This document shows positions 1-8,249 of a stretch of 64,000 nucleotides of DNA, in pieces (within the stretch, counting starts at the first letter, position 1; every line of letters starts with the position of its first letter). The DNA comes from Enterococcus hulanensis. Lineage in GTDB: Bacteria; Bacillota; Bacilli; Lactobacillales; Enterococcaceae. A program made the position numbers and the translations under genes. The stretch is from positions 1 to 64,000 of the forward strand of contig NZ_BJED01000007.1 of the NCBI RefSeq assembly GCF_005405485.1. The letters run 5' to 3'. The notes below the pieces were generated by a model. That model was given only the letters and a program-made list of their open reading frames with translations, ran no database searches and was not told where the DNA came from.

Positions 1-64
1 TGCTTAAAAATACTGTGAGAGGCTATTTACTAGAAAACTTAATTAATTAACTTCCACAGTTTAG

Positions 65-637
65 TTGACAAACCCGTTAAAAGATGTATATACTTTGAGA
101 ACCACTTTAAGACTCGATTCTAAAGGTCGTACCCACTCAATATTTAAAACTTGTTTTGATTTAATAGTTTCTTTAACAGTTAAATTTGGTGTTTCTATAG
201 GGGTATTTTCATATTTTCTTTCAAATGATTATGGCATCATCGAATCAGTACTATTCATGATTTTTACTTACATCATTTTGAAGTTACTTGGTACGCTTTA
301 TTTCAGTGAGTGGTTGAGAAGCCAAGGAGATAGAGCTACGAGGAATTTTTTTCACGAAGAAAATTTACCTAACGCTGATTATAATTTCGATAGTATGACT
401 AAAACGATAATTTTTTATTGTGATTTGATATTTAATGAGGTTATTAATTTAGACAATCCATTTGTGCAAAAAAATATAAGAATTATATGTAGATATATGC
501 TAAAGCACCACTGGGAGTATCTAAATGTTCCAAATTACAGATTTTTTAAAACGATACAGATAGCATTAGATGATAAGAGGATAATCAAGGAGATTGTGAA
601 ACAATTAAAGCACAACCACTATAAGACCTCTGGTTAG
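65..637 (+). CDS. Unknown protein with two membrane segments
   Basis: I do not recognise this 190-residue protein. It has two adjacent hydrophobic stretches (about residues 32-50 and 58-78), then a soluble, Lys/Asn-rich C-terminal part, so it is probably a small membrane-anchored protein. The start is uncertain. An in-frame TAG ends at 64, the first codon is TTG at 65, and no ribosome binding site is visible; the next in-frame ATG lies about 65 codons in, so the 5' end may be eroded. It lies in an AT-rich accessory patch beside an IS200-type element and ends inside its own terminator hairpin. No function is proposed. Confidence 0.5.
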   Translation: MTNPLKDVYTLRTTLRLDSKGRTHSIFKTCFDLIVSLTVKFGVSIGVFSYFLSNDYGIIESVLFMIFTYIILKLLGTLYFSEWLRSQGDRATRNFFHEENLPNADYNFDSMTKTIIFYCDLIFNEVINLDNPFVQKNIRIICRYMLKHHWEYLNVPNYRFFKTIQIALDDKRIIKEIVKQLKHNHYKTSG

Positions 638-650
638 AGGTCTTATTTTA
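622..650 (+). terminator. Rho-independent terminator of the first gene
   Basis: A perfect 9-bp stem (622-630 with 637-645) with a 6-nt loop is followed by a T-rich tract. The stop codon of the preceding ORF (635-637) lies in the loop and right arm. Confidence 0.8.
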
Positions 651-666
651 TTAACGACTTCAGTCG

Positions 667-719
667 GTTTCGCTCGCACCAGCGAGAGAAACAAGAAAAC
701 CGCGCGTTTTTACGCGTGG
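667..719. repeat. Left-end hairpins of the IS200-type element
   Basis: Two consecutive stems are present. 667-677 pairs with 682-692 (11 bp, one mismatch) and 700-707 pairs with 712-719 (8 bp with one G.T). The second matches the right-end hairpin in plan and is the likely transposase recognition site. Confidence 0.6.
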
Positions 720-831
720 ACGAAATAGCTTTAGCGTTAAAAACTCATTTCGATATACTAATAAGTGGCTACTAACCGCTCATTTTATCGAAAGGAGTTT
801 TTTCTATGCCATCAATTGTAAGTATCACATC

Positions 832-1317
832 GTGCTCACTCCAAAATATAGAAGGAAAGTAATTTATGGGGAATTGAGAAAAGACATTGGAAGGATTTTA
901 CGTAAGCTCTGTGAGATGAAAGAAGTAGAAATCATCGAGGCGCATGCAATGCCAGATCACATCCATATGTTAGTAAGAATTCCACCGAAAATAAGCATTT
1001 CAACTTTCATGGGATTCTTAAAAGGAAGAAGCGCTACTCTGATCCATGAACAGCATGGAAACTTAGTCTATAAATATGGGAATAAAAGTTTCTGGTCAAA
1101 AGGATATTACGTAAGTACAGTAGGATTGAACCAGAAAACGATCGCAAAATATATAAGAGAACAGGAATCAGATGATCGTATTCGGGATAGTATAAGTAAA
1201 CGAGAATACGTCGATCCCTTTAAAAAGCAACAGATAAACGAAAGAAGTGAGAGTCGAGCGGTTGGCGGTCTTTTAGAAAGCTCCATTTATGGAGTGGTGA
1301 GTGGGGACCTCTTCTAG
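832..1317 (+). CDS. tnpA: IS200-type TnpA transposase, N-terminus apparently frameshifted
   Basis: This is a single-strand (HUH/Y1) transposase. The His-x-His metal motif (PDHIHM) and the KYIREQE segment with the catalytic Tyr are intact. The readable ORF opens at GTG 832, but homology to IS200 TnpA continues upstream in the same frame (INCKYHIV) to about 811 without any start codon. A strong AAAGGAG ribosome binding site instead leads to ATG 806, which is one frame off and stops after 18 codons. A single-base loss between 809 and 817 would explain this. The copy is therefore probably inactive, or made as an N-truncated protein from GTG. Length is 161 codons from the GTG, close to the family norm. 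Confidence 0.75.
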   Translation: MLTPKYRRKVIYGELRKDIGRILRKLCEMKEVEIIEAHAMPDHIHMLVRIPPKISISTFMGFLKGRSATLIHEQHGNLVYKYGNKSFWSKGYYVSTVGLNQKTIAKYIREQESDDRIRDSISKREYVDPFKKQQINERSESRAVGGLLESSIYGVVSGDLF

Positions 1318-1350
1318 AGGTGTTAAAAAGCCACCCGTTTTCACGAGTGG
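1307..1350. repeat. Right-end hairpins of the IS200-type element
   Basis: A small stem over the tnpA stop codon (1307-1312 with 1316-1321) is followed by the subterminal hairpin 1331-1338/1343-1350 (loop TTTC). The second resembles the left-end hairpin. Confidence 0.55.
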
Positions 1351-1437
1351 ATGGGTTACTTTCTCAAAAGCTACTAAAGAAAAACAAATAGGAAAATTGA
1401 CGTATCTTATAGAAAAAAAGACTAAGGAGTAGGAGAG

Positions 1438-1567
1438 ATGCTAGATAAAAAATCATCCATATTTTCTTAAAGATGATATAGAAAAATGTGCCAAACTTTT
1501 GCATATCCTAAATCAAATAGATTTTGATTCCACACCCGACGAGCAGCACTTAATAGAAGAAAACTAA
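1438..1567 (+). pseudogene. Small ORF broken by a one-base shift in an A-run
   Basis: A very good ribosome binding site (AAGGAG, then AGGAG) precedes ATG 1438. The frame closes after 10 codons at TAA 1468. Shifting by one base in the A6 run at 1447-1452 opens a coherent reading frame to TAA 1565-1567 (HPYFLKDDIEKCAKLLHIL..., about 42 residues, acidic and helical). This looks like a small gene inactivated by slippage. I do not recognise the product. Confidence 0.4.
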
Positions 1568-1723
1568 TCCCTATATTTATCTCATAAAGTTGTTTACTAC
1601 AATGAACTTTGCGAATAATCTACGTTATTATTCTAAATAAAAACAGATCATAAGTTCGGAGAAGCGTTAAGATTTTGGTATCATGTGATTAATCAATTCC
1701 AATATAAAGAAGGTGGATTAACC

Positions 1724-1876
1724 ATGAAGCGAGTTCAAACGATTGAAGATATCGCGCATTTGATAGAGGGCTTGGATAAGAATATTGTAGTTAGAATTCA
1801 AGAATATATTGACCACCAATTATTATACTTAGAGGATTTTTCTAGTGAGCAGGAAGAAGTGAATGAATCAAAATAA
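1724..1876 (+). CDS. Small acidic protein, unknown
   Basis: This is a 50-residue protein starting at ATG 1724 behind an AAGGTGG ribosome binding site. The longer reading from GTG 1685 has no such site. It is predicted to be mostly helical, with an acidic tail rich in Glu/Ser. No hydrophobic segment and no known domain were recognised. It precedes the DUF6998-like gene by 140 bp on the same strand and could be its partner, but only the order supports this. Confidence 0.5.
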   Translation: MKRVQTIEDIAHLIEGLDKNIVVRIQEYIDHQLLYLEDFSSEQEEVNESK

Positions 1877-2016
1877 ATTTTTATGGACATAGCAGATAAG
1901 TTATTTAAGCTAATAAAATGTTTTGAATATAAGTAAAATGAAAGAGCGGATTGTTTTCTACTCTTTTTATCATTAAAATGGAAGTAGTGATTTATTACTT
2001 TAAAGTAGGTGGTTTC

Positions 2017-2676
2017 TTGAGTATTACACAAAAGGACTTAATTCATTCATTAAGTAAATTATTAGATTGGTTAGAACAAGAAAGAGATTGGGGAACAAAT
2101 AGTGGTGAATTAAAGTTTATCACTGGCAGAATTGGTGAAATATATACAGCTATCATGGTAAATGGACAAATGGCCGAAAATACTAATCAAAAAGGATATG
2201 ATGTGGTCTCTGAGAAAAATGAACGAATCAGTGTAAAAGCAAGGACAAAGCTAAAAGGACAAGTTAATTTCAACAGTAATACTTTAGATTATGTTGATAG
2301 AGTTATCATAGTTTTCGTTGATGTTGAAGAGATTACTGTCAAGATAATTTATGATGCGTCAATTGATGAAGCGAAAAAAATAATGACCATTCAAGATACA
2401 TCCGTAAGAATTTCAATGAGTAAAATAGTTTTAAATGAACAAGAGAAGCCCAAGGAAGAGCATATTCTAAATGTTGCTGAATTTGAGGACTGCAAAATTG
2501 TTAGATTGGAAAGTGGAAAGATTGAGGTCTATAAAAAAGATTCATTAATATCTCCGTCAAAAACTATTTTAAGAACTATAGCACAGATTATTGGAGTAGA
2601 TATTATGAATTCAAATGGTAATAAGAAAAACCAGAGGCAGTTGGGATATGATGTCATCAGACAGTTAGAAGAATAA
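2017..2676 (+). CDS. DUF6998-like protein, probable restriction-endonuclease-like fold
   Basis: The 220-residue protein begins at TTG 2017, chosen because AGGTGG sits at 2007-2012; longer in-frame starts (1951, 1978) lack a good site. A short helical N-terminus is followed by ITGRIGEIYTA, then GYDVV and ISVKART. These are spaced like the E...D...(E/D)xK residues of a PD-(D/E)XK-type fold and resemble proteins grouped as DUF6998. After this come a beta-rich segment and a small C-terminal helical domain. Such proteins often occur in phage, defence or mobile regions. Neighbours here are an IS200-type element and broken genes. A nuclease activity is inference only. Confidence 0.5.
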   Translation: MSITQKDLIHSLSKLLDWLEQERDWGTNSGELKFITGRIGEIYTAIMVNGQMAENTNQKGYDVVSEKNERISVKARTKLKGQVNFNSNTLDYVDRVIIVFVDVEEITVKIIYDASIDEAKKIMTIQDTSVRISMSKIVLNEQEKPKEEHILNVAEFEDCKIVRLESGKIEVYKKDSLISPSKTILRTIAQIIGVDIMNSNGNKKNQRQLGYDVIRQLEE

Positions 2677-3034
2677 TAATCCACATCAATATTTGAAAAA
2701 GGAGGATTGAGAGTGTAATGATAGGTTTGAAAGAAAAGCTTATGATTTTTAAGTCCGACTGTTATTTTTTAATCTAGCTTTAAAAGAATAAATACTTTGA
2801 CAAAATATACAAACATTTAGCTGGACTACAGACAAAATGAGTAGTTTTTGACTCAATAACTCAGCACTCCAAGCCAAATTTTTATCATTGCTGAAGCAAA
2901 ATACTTGAGTTATATTTAAAAAAAGAGAAGAAAATGTTACTTAAAACATTGCTAAATCAGCATATTTGTCTGAAAGTAAGAATTCCTGCTTGTCCAAGGT
3001 TTTTTGTAAAACAAAAGACTGGATTAATTTTTGA
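2677..3034. other. AT-rich intergenic region with only marginal ORFs
   Basis: No convincing gene is present. A 42-codon ORF at 2934-3062 (+) has a weak ribosome binding site (AGAGAAG) and no recognised homology. An 18-codon ORF follows the AGGAGG at 2700. Base composition is clearly more AT-rich than the core genes to the right. The stretch probably consists of decayed mobile or accessory DNA up to the stub at 3035. Confidence 0.4.
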
Positions 3035-3097
3035 TATCCAGCATGGACGACCGATAAGATGAGTCGTTATGCACGGATTGCTTTAGGGATTCGCTAA
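3035..3097 (+). pseudogene. C-terminal stub of a lost chromosomal gene
   Basis: Twenty codons read openly from just after a TGA (3032-3034) to TAA 3095, ending in DKMSRYARIALGIR. They sit 16 bp before a strong terminator (3114-3145) that otherwise has no gene. The arrangement suggests the tail of an original gene whose 5' part was replaced by the accessory patch to the left. I do not recognise the parent family. Confidence 0.35.
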
Positions 3098-3113
3098 TTT
3101 AACAAGAGATTTT

Positions 3114-3145
3114 GTCTCCTCTTTCTTTAGGGGGAGACTTTTTTT
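3114..3145 (+). terminator. Orphan Rho-independent terminator
   Basis: GTCTCC (3114-3119) pairs with GGAGAC (3133-3138), followed by seven T. It has no intact gene upstream and marks the likely right border of the accessory patch. Confidence 0.7.
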
Positions 3146-3174
3146 GCTATAATTAAATAAAGGAGCGTGTCAGC

Positions 3175-3384
3175 TTGGAAAACTATGAGTTAACTGATTA
3201 TTTGGCCGCAAAGAAGTCATTAGCTTCGACGCTGCACAAAGTCGAGCAGGCGATCATTTCATTAGAAGAAAAACAATCTGCTGGACGAAACATGAAATCA
3301 CAAATTACTTTGTCAAAAGAACGGGTAAAGGCCTTGAAGCTTTCCCTTGCATTGATTGAGCGAGAAATTACTAGATTGTCTTAA
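3175..3384 (+). CDS. Small helical protein, unknown
   Basis: The 69-residue product starts at TTG 3175, nine bases after AAAGGAG (3159-3165). The sequence is charged and predicted all-alpha with heptad-like Leu spacing, so it may form a short coiled coil. A terminator follows immediately, so it is a single-gene unit. No family was recognised. Confidence 0.65.
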   Translation: MENYELTDYLAAKKSLASTLHKVEQAIISLEEKQSAGRNMKSQITLSKERVKALKLSLALIEREITRLS

Positions 3385-3432
3385 AAACAGAGGTAGAGCA
3401 TAAAAAATGTTTTATCTCTGTTTTCTTTTTTT
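3384..3432 (+). terminator. Terminator after the small helical gene
   Basis: AAAACAGAG (3384-3392) pairs with CTCTGTTTT (3416-3424), with a long T-rich tail. Confidence 0.75.
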
Positions 3433-3492
3433 AATATGACAGCTTATTGTCGCATTACCCTTGTTATAGTTTTATTGAAAGGAAGGAATTTT

Positions 3493-4398
3493 ATGCAGAT
3501 CGAACGGTTGGTGAGGATGATTTTTTACATTGTCAGCCATAAACAGGTCACGGCAAAAGAATTGGCGGAGTACTTCAACGTTTCGACCCGGACGATTTAT
3601 CGTGATATTACGACTCTCACTTTGTCAGGTATTCCCATAATGTCGAAAAAAGGATCTGGCGGCGGTATTTCACTGATGGATGGATACGCCTTGAACAAAT
3701 CTTTTTTGACGAGTGAAGAACAAGTACAGGTCTATCAAGGATTGCAAATTCTTCAGGCATCAAATTATCCGGATGCAGATCAAGCGCTGAACAAGATCGG
3801 TGCATTGTTTGATCATCCGTTGTCAGAGGATTGGCTGGAGGTTGACTTCAGCTATTGGGGAAGCAAGGATGATGAAAAAATCACGATTGCAGAATTACGA
3901 AGAGCGATTACTCAAAAGTATGTGTTGACCTTCGAATATTTCAACTCAGAATTGCAGCACTCAATAAGAACCGTTGATCCGCTGCGCTTGATTTTCAAAT
4001 CCCATGCTTGGTACATCGTGGGCTATTGTCATCGCAATCAAGCGATCAGAGTTTTCCGTCTGTCGCGTATGAAAAGAATCAATGTCATGAACGAAAACTT
4101 TGAACGAACATTGCCGAAGGATTATTCGTTGGACGAATCTGCTTATACTATGGTTTTTACGACATTTAAGCTGCGATTTTCCCCAGAGATGGCCTTTCGC
4201 TTATTCGATGAGTTTCATGAGCATCAGGTCGAGCAAAATCCAGATGGAACTTTTTTAGTAACGGTTGAATATCCATTGAACGAATGGACCTATCATCGCT
4301 TGCTTTCGTTTGGTCCCTACATGGAAATACTCGAACCGGAGGAAGCTCGAAAAGAGTTGAAGAGACGTGCGTTGAATATCGTAGAAAAATATGATTAG
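3493..4398 (+). CDS. HTH-WYL transcriptional regulator (YafY type)
   Basis: The 301-residue DNA-binding regulator starts at ATG 3493 behind GAAAGGAAGG; an in-frame ATG at 3436 lacks a ribosome binding site. An HTH_11-type winged helix occupies about residues 1-60 (VTAKELAEYFNVSTRTIYRD). A WYL ligand-sensing domain follows at about 140-210 (VDPLRLIFKSHAWYIVGYC), then the WCX-type C-terminus. WYL proteins bind small ligands or nucleic acids and often control the adjacent operon. Here two YciI-like genes start 10 bp after its stop and are probably co-transcribed. It is likely an activator or repressor of this small operon; the ligand is unknown. Confidence 0.85.
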   Translation: MQIERLVRMIFYIVSHKQVTAKELAEYFNVSTRTIYRDITTLTLSGIPIMSKKGSGGGISLMDGYALNKSFLTSEEQVQVYQGLQILQASNYPDADQALNKIGALFDHPLSEDWLEVDFSYWGSKDDEKITIAELRRAITQKYVLTFEYFNSELQHSIRTVDPLRLIFKSHAWYIVGYCHRNQAIRVFRLSRMKRINVMNENFERTLPKDYSLDESAYTMVFTTFKLRFSPEMAFRLFDEFHEHQVEQNPDGTFLVTVEYPLNEWTYHRLLSFGPYMEILEPEEARKELKRRALNIVEKYD

Positions 4399-4408
4399 GA
4401 GGAATATC

Positions 4409-4708
4409 ATGGAGGAATGGTTATATGTCATGATGATCAAGAAAACTAAAGAGTATCGCAAACTAAATAAAGCCGGAGTGATCGAGCATGTCGGAAATTT
4501 GCGTAAACTAGATGCTGAGGGCAGTATTGAACTTGCCGGTGCGTTCAAAGGGTATCCGGGCATGGCGGGAATGTTTATTCTCAAGGCGAAAAGTTATGAA
4601 GAGGCAGAAGCCATGTGTAAACAAGAACCATTAGTGGTCGCAGGTTACGCGACTTATGAGCTTTATCGTTTGCAGGCAGCGAATAAAGAAAACAATTATT
4701 TGTTATAG
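4409..4708 (+). CDS. YciI-like protein (YCII domain), first copy
   Basis: This 99-residue protein resembles the YCII family, small dimeric alpha/beta (ferredoxin-like) proteins. ATG 4409 follows TAGGAGGAA closely, so it is preferred to ATG 4391, which overlaps the regulator stop. The segment around residues 40-60 (GAFKGYPGMAGMFILKAKSYEEAEAM) fits the family's loop and central strand. It lies between the WYL regulator and a second YCII protein in one operon. Substrate and reaction are unknown, and the two copies may form a heterodimer. Confidence 0.75.
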   Translation: MEEWLYVMMIKKTKEYRKLNKAGVIEHVGNLRKLDAEGSIELAGAFKGYPGMAGMFILKAKSYEEAEAMCKQEPLVVAGYATYELYRLQAANKENNYLL

Positions 4709-4721
4709 GAGGGGATAAAAA

Positions 4722-5024
4722 ATGAAAGAAGGAAGTATGTTGTTTGTTAGGATTGATTACAAAGTTGGAGCAGATGAGGTGACCGAGCAAGTCGCAATAG
4801 AATCCGCAGAGTATTTGAAAAAGTTATCGGCGAAACGGTATTTGACAGCTGGTGTTTTCGGTGACATGACGACTGAAGAAATTGATGGGGCGATGGTGAT
4901 TTTTGAGGCGGAAAATCTGGCAGAGGCCAAAGCTATCTCAGATGCGGACCCTGTGTTTCAAGGCGGCCTTTATCGATATGATTTAAAGCAGTGGCATGTC
5001 ATGGTAACTTCGACTGAGCAGTAA
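4722..5024 (+). CDS. YciI-like protein (YCII domain), second copy
   Basis: The 100-residue YCII-type protein starts 13 bp after the first copy, behind TAGGAGGGG. The pattern LTAGVFGD...DGAMVIFEAENLAEAKAI followed by PVFQGGLYRYDLKQW matches the usual strand-turn-helix core and the conserved C-terminal aromatic strand. It is diverged from its neighbour, so the pair is an old duplication or two recruited paralogues. It ends in a terminator shared with the convergent gene at 5065. Confidence 0.8.
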   Translation: MKEGSMLFVRIDYKVGADEVTEQVAIESAEYLKKLSAKRYLTAGVFGDMTTEEIDGAMVIFEAENLAEAKAISDADPVFQGGLYRYDLKQWHVMVTSTEQ

Positions 5025-5029
5025 GAAAA

Positions 5030-5063
5030 AAAGAAACGACCAAAAAAAGTCGTTTCTTTTTTC
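5030..5063. terminator. Bidirectional terminator
   Basis: An 11-bp stem (5030-5040 with 5049-5059) is flanked by A-rich and T-rich runs. It serves the YciI operon (+) and the gene ending at 5065 (-). Confidence 0.8.
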
Positions 5064-5064
5064 T

Positions 5065-5631
5065 TTAAAGATTTTGAAATAGCTCCAACATTTCTTGGGT
5101 TCGTTTTCTGGTAGGTGCATTCAGAGTATTCAGCTCTTCGGAAGCAGCATCTGCTGAAGCTTCCTTTAGTAAGAGCAGACGAGCGATCAGCCGCAAGTCT
5201 TGGCGTCGTACTTTTGGCAAATGCTGCATTAATACTTGATTGAAATCTGCATTCATTTGATTGATGCCGATTAACGGATCTTTTTGCATCGTATAATTCG
5301 TCAAATACCGATCGAAGTCTTTCATCGCGGCTGCGGATTTTTCAGGAACGAAGCCATTCGCCCAAGCCGCAGTTACTAATACGAAACTGTCTGTATCAGA
5401 CAGTTCCTTCTGGAAGCTAATGATCGTTGCATTTAAAACTCTTTCCTGCAGCGTTTCAAAAATAGCCGGTTCATTTTGCTTGATCCGCAAGAAATAGTTA
5501 GTGAACCCGTCGCTGTTTAATAAATTTAAATCGATTGCTTTGAACCAATTATAATGATGAGAATTCAAATAAGAATAAGTTTTCTCTTGTTTAGTAAGCT
5601 GAATTTCTTTTAAATCATCCATTGTTTTCAT
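5065..5631 (-). CDS. Unknown helical protein
   Basis: The 188-residue protein is predicted to be soluble, mostly alpha-helical and Leu/Ala/Asp-rich, with no recognised domain. I start at ATG 5631, preceded by an AGCAGGA site. The GTG at 5661 lies only a few bases after a TATAAT-like -10 box on the same strand, too close to be the start. The gene diverges from the ABC importer at 5758 and shares an intergenic promoter region with it. Confidence 0.65.
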   Translation of the reverse strand: MKTMDDLKEIQLTKQEKTYSYLNSHHYNWFKAIDLNLLNSDGFTNYFLRIKQNEPAIFETLQERVLNATIISFQKELSDTDSFVLVTAAWANGFVPEKSAAAMKDFDRYLTNYTMQKDPLIGINQMNADFNQVLMQHLPKVRRQDLRLIARLLLLKEASADAASEELNTLNAPTRKRTQEMLELFQNL

Positions 5632-5697
5632 CTTTTTCCTGCTTTCTTTATTAGGAGTCACTTGTCATTATACTACTTTTTATCCGAGCCAATATTT

Positions 5698-5725
5698 TTG
5701 TCTCCCTTTTTGATTAAGTTATACT
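5698..5725 (+). promoter_or_regulatory. Promoter of the ABC importer operon
   Basis: TTGTCT (5698-5703), a 16-bp spacer and TATACT (5720-5725) lie 33 bp before the start codon. Confidence 0.6.
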
Positions 5726-5757
5726 GAGAACAAGTCATAATTTTGAAAGGATATTTT

Positions 5758-7293
5758 ATGAATGAATTAATGAATACTTTTAGTGAAAGAAAAGACGATC
5801 TCTTATCAGCGATCTTTGAACATTTAGCGATTTCTTTGAGTGCGTTATTAATTGCGGTAGTGATCGCGATTCCGTTGGCGATTTTGTTGAGCCAGCGAAA
5901 AAAATTAGCAGAGGTTGTTTTGCAAATTACGAGTATTTTGCAGACTATTCCATCTCTAGCTTTGCTGGGATTATTAATTCCCTTTGTGGGTATTGGAACG
6001 GTGCCAGCATTAATAGCCCTAGTGGTTTATGCGTTATTGCCGATTTTCCAAAATACTTATATCGGTTTATCAGAGATTGATCCGTCGATCGAAGAAGCGG
6101 CCGATGCATTCGGGATGTCACGGATGCGAAAACTAATGCGTGTCGAACTGCCGATGGCAATGCCCGTGATTATTTCTGGGGTCCGTACAGCCCTCGTTTT
6201 GATTATTGGGACTGCTACATTGGCAGCACTAATCGGTGCCGGCGGATTAGGGACATTTATTTTACTCGGGATCGACCGAAATGATCCAAATTTGACATTG
6301 ATCGGCGCCATCAGTTCAGCGTTACTTGCTATTATTTTTAGTACGTTGATCCGCTTCTTGCAAAATCGCAGCGGAAAAGTAACTTTGATTACACTAGCTG
6401 TGATCTTTTTAAGTATCGGCGGAATTTTCTTCGCACAGAACAATCCGATTGGAACGGAAACGGTGACGATCGCTGGGAAGCTTGGGTCAGAACCGGATAT
6501 CTTGATTAATATGTATAAAGAAGTGATCAAGGATGAGGATTCCTCGATCAATGTAGAACTGAAGCCGAACTTCGGAAAAACAAGTTTCTTATTCAGTGCA
6601 GTGAAGAATGACCAGATCGATATTTATCCTGAATTTACCGGAACAGTTTTGGAAAGTTTAGTCAAGGTTCCAAAAAGTACACCAGATGATCTATCGCCAG
6701 AAAAAACATATCAAGAAGCGAACAAGCTGCTGGATTCGCAATTCGATATGCGTTTATTGAAACCGATGGATTATGAAAATACCTATGCTTTAGCTATGAA
6801 GAAAAGCGAAGCAGGAAAACGGGGAATCAGCAAGATTTCTCAGCTTCAAGCACAGCAAGATCAATTAAAAGCCGGCTTTACGTTAGAATTTATCGATCGC
6901 CAAGATGGTTATCGCGGAATTCAAGATAAATATGGTGTGAAATTAGGTTCGGTTCAAAGTATGGAACCCGCGCTGCGCTACCAAGCGATCAATACAGGTG
7001 ATGTCGATGTGATCGATGCCTATTCTACAGATAGCGAGATCAAACAGTATGAGCTGATGACACTAGAAGATGATCAGCATCTCTTCCCGCCATATCAAGG
7101 AGCACCTTTAATGAAGAAAGAGTTTGCGGAGAAACATCCGAAAGTTGTTAAAGCTTTAAATCGTTTAGCTGGAAAAATCACGGAAGACCAAATGATCGAA
7201 ATGAATTATCAGGTCAACGTGAAAAAAGAACAACCGGCGAAAGTTGCTCATGACTTCTTAGTGAAAGAAAAAATCATTGGGGAGGAGAAATAG
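5758..7293 (+). CDS. egtU: ABC importer permease fused to its binding protein (EgtU/OpuC type)
   Basis: This 511-residue fusion has a BPD_transp_1 permease half (about residues 15-205, five to six membrane segments, [25 protein letters not shown] coupling loop). A further membrane helix (about 210-230) is followed by an extracellular OpuAC-type binding domain (about 235-510; [31 protein letters not shown]). Fused proteins of this kind import quaternary amines, and a subset (EgtU) imports ergothioneine. The binding-domain motifs look closer to EgtU/BilE than to choline OpuC, but ligand residues cannot be checked here. ATG 5758 follows GAAAGGA; TTG 5743 is inside the ribosome binding site. It is the first gene of a three-gene operon with the ATPase and a thiol-redox-like flavoprotein. 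Confidence 0.75.
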   Translation: MNELMNTFSERKDDLLSAIFEHLAISLSALLIAVVIAIPLAILLSQRKKLAEVVLQITSILQTIPSLALLGLLIPFVGIGTVPALIALVVYALLPIFQNTYIGLSEIDPSIEEAADAFGMSRMRKLMRVELPMAMPVIISGVRTALVLIIGTATLAALIGAGGLGTFILLGIDRNDPNLTLIGAISSALLAIIFSTLIRFLQNRSGKVTLITLAVIFLSIGGIFFAQNNPIGTETVTIAGKLGSEPDILINMYKEVIKDEDSSINVELKPNFGKTSFLFSAVKNDQIDIYPEFTGTVLESLVKVPKSTPDDLSPEKTYQEANKLLDSQFDMRLLKPMDYENTYALAMKKSEAGKRGISKISQLQAQQDQLKAGFTLEFIDRQDGYRGIQDKYGVKLGSVQSMEPALRYQAINTGDVDVIDAYSTDSEIKQYELMTLEDDQHLFPPYQGAPLMKKEFAEKHPKVVKALNRLAGKITEDQMIEMNYQVNVKKEQPAKVAHDFLVKEKIIGEEK

Positions 7294-8247
7294 ATGGAAT
7301 CAATTATTGAATTTAAAGATGTGAGTAAAGAATTCGAAGGCAATGTTGTCTTGAAGGATTTAAATTTCTCAGTTAAAAAAGGGGAGATTTTTGTTCTGGT
7401 TGGACCTTCTGGAAGCGGAAAAACGACGTCCTTAAAAATGATTAATGGATTGATCGAACCAACAGACGGCAACCTATACTTTAAAGAAAAACGGATCAAA
7501 GACTATAACATTCAAAAACTGCGTTGGCAGATTGGTTATGTCCTGCAGCAGATCGCTTTATTCCCAACCATGAGCGTCAAAGAGAATATCGAAGTAATTC
7601 CTGAAATGCTTGGATGGAATAAGGAACAACGCAATAAACGAGTGGATGAGTTATTGCAGGAAGTGGATATGGACCCTGAACAATTTAGAGATCGAATGCC
7701 TAGTGAATTATCCGGCGGACAGCAGCAGCGGATCGGGATTATTCGAGCGTTGGCATCAGAACCAGATATTGTCTTGATGGATGAACCATTTAGTGCGCTC
7801 GATCCCATTTCACGGGCTAGTTTGCAAGATCTCGTGTTGGAATTACATCAGAAATTAGGCAATACGATTATTTTCGTAACGCATAATATGAAGGAAGCGA
7901 TGAAGATCGGCAGCCGAATTGCTGTGATGCACGAAGGAAAATTGATCCAGTGCGACACACCTGAGGAGATTCAAAAAAATCCTGCCAATCAATTTGTTGA
8001 GGAATTTTTCGATGAAACAACAGATGAAGTTTATACACAAACTTTAGAGACTTTATATAACGGCGGTTTTTACCAAAGTGCGGAAACGGCAGATGCTGCA
8101 TTACCAAGTTTGTCGATGGATACTAGTTTAAGCGAAGTCTTTGATTTACTAGCCGAACAGGATGCGTTTATCCTTAAACGTGATGGCAAACCGATCGCAT
8201 CAATCAATCGAAGCGACGTCTTCCGCTTTTTAAGTCAGGAGGGTTAA
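7294..8247 (+). CDS. egtV: ABC importer ATPase (EgtV/OpuCA type)
   Basis: The 317-residue ATP-binding subunit starts directly after the permease stop, behind GGGGAGGAG. Walker A GPSGSGKTT lies at about residues 38-46, followed by the Q-loop (YVLQQIALFP), signature LSGGQQQR, Walker B IVLMDEPF and the H-loop THN. The C-terminus carries a single CBS-like segment (about 270-315, ...DAFILKRDGKPIASINRSDVFRFL), as in osmoprotectant importers, where such domains sense ionic strength. It pairs with the permease/binding protein upstream. Confidence 0.85.
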   Translation: MESIIEFKDVSKEFEGNVVLKDLNFSVKKGEIFVLVGPSGSGKTTSLKMINGLIEPTDGNLYFKEKRIKDYNIQKLRWQIGYVLQQIALFPTMSVKENIEVIPEMLGWNKEQRNKRVDELLQEVDMDPEQFRDRMPSELSGGQQQRIGIIRALASEPDIVLMDEPFSALDPISRASLQDLVLELHQKLGNTIIFVTHNMKEAMKIGSRIAVMHEGKLIQCDTPEEIQKNPANQFVEEFFDETTDEVYTQTLETLYNGGFYQSAETADAALPSLSMDTSLSEVFDLLAEQDAFILKRDGKPIASINRSDVFRFLSQEG

Positions 8248-8249
8248 TA

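Larger units (their letters stand above)
651..1370 (+). mobile_element. IS200/IS605-family insertion element (tnpA-only, IS200 group)
   Basis: One HUH transposase ORF (832-1317) is flanked by subterminal hairpins of the kind recognised by IS200 transposases. The left hairpin has arms 700-707 and 712-719 around TTTT; the right hairpin has arms 1331-1338 and 1343-1350. The two share the CC(A/G)C..CGT / ACG..GTGG pattern. An extra stem at 667-677/682-692, outside the left hairpin, resembles the structure that shields IS200 tnpA from read-through transcription. There are no terminal inverted repeats or target duplications, as expected for this family. The exact ends cannot be fixed without an empty-site comparison. 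Confidence 0.75.

Noticed and set aside
2934-3062. 42-codon ORF in the accessory patch
   Set aside because: It has a weak ribosome binding site and no recognised similarity, so it is mentioned only within the intergenic entry.
5631-5661. GTG 5661 as start of the minus-strand unknown gene
   Set aside because: It lies only a few bases after a TATAAT-like -10 box, so the transcript would begin at or after it.
6057-6551. Long antisense ORF within the importer permease
   Set aside because: It is a shadow of the real gene, with no ribosome binding site and a composition mirroring the sense strand. The same applies to similar antisense ORFs in mutS2, aroF, carB and pyrF.
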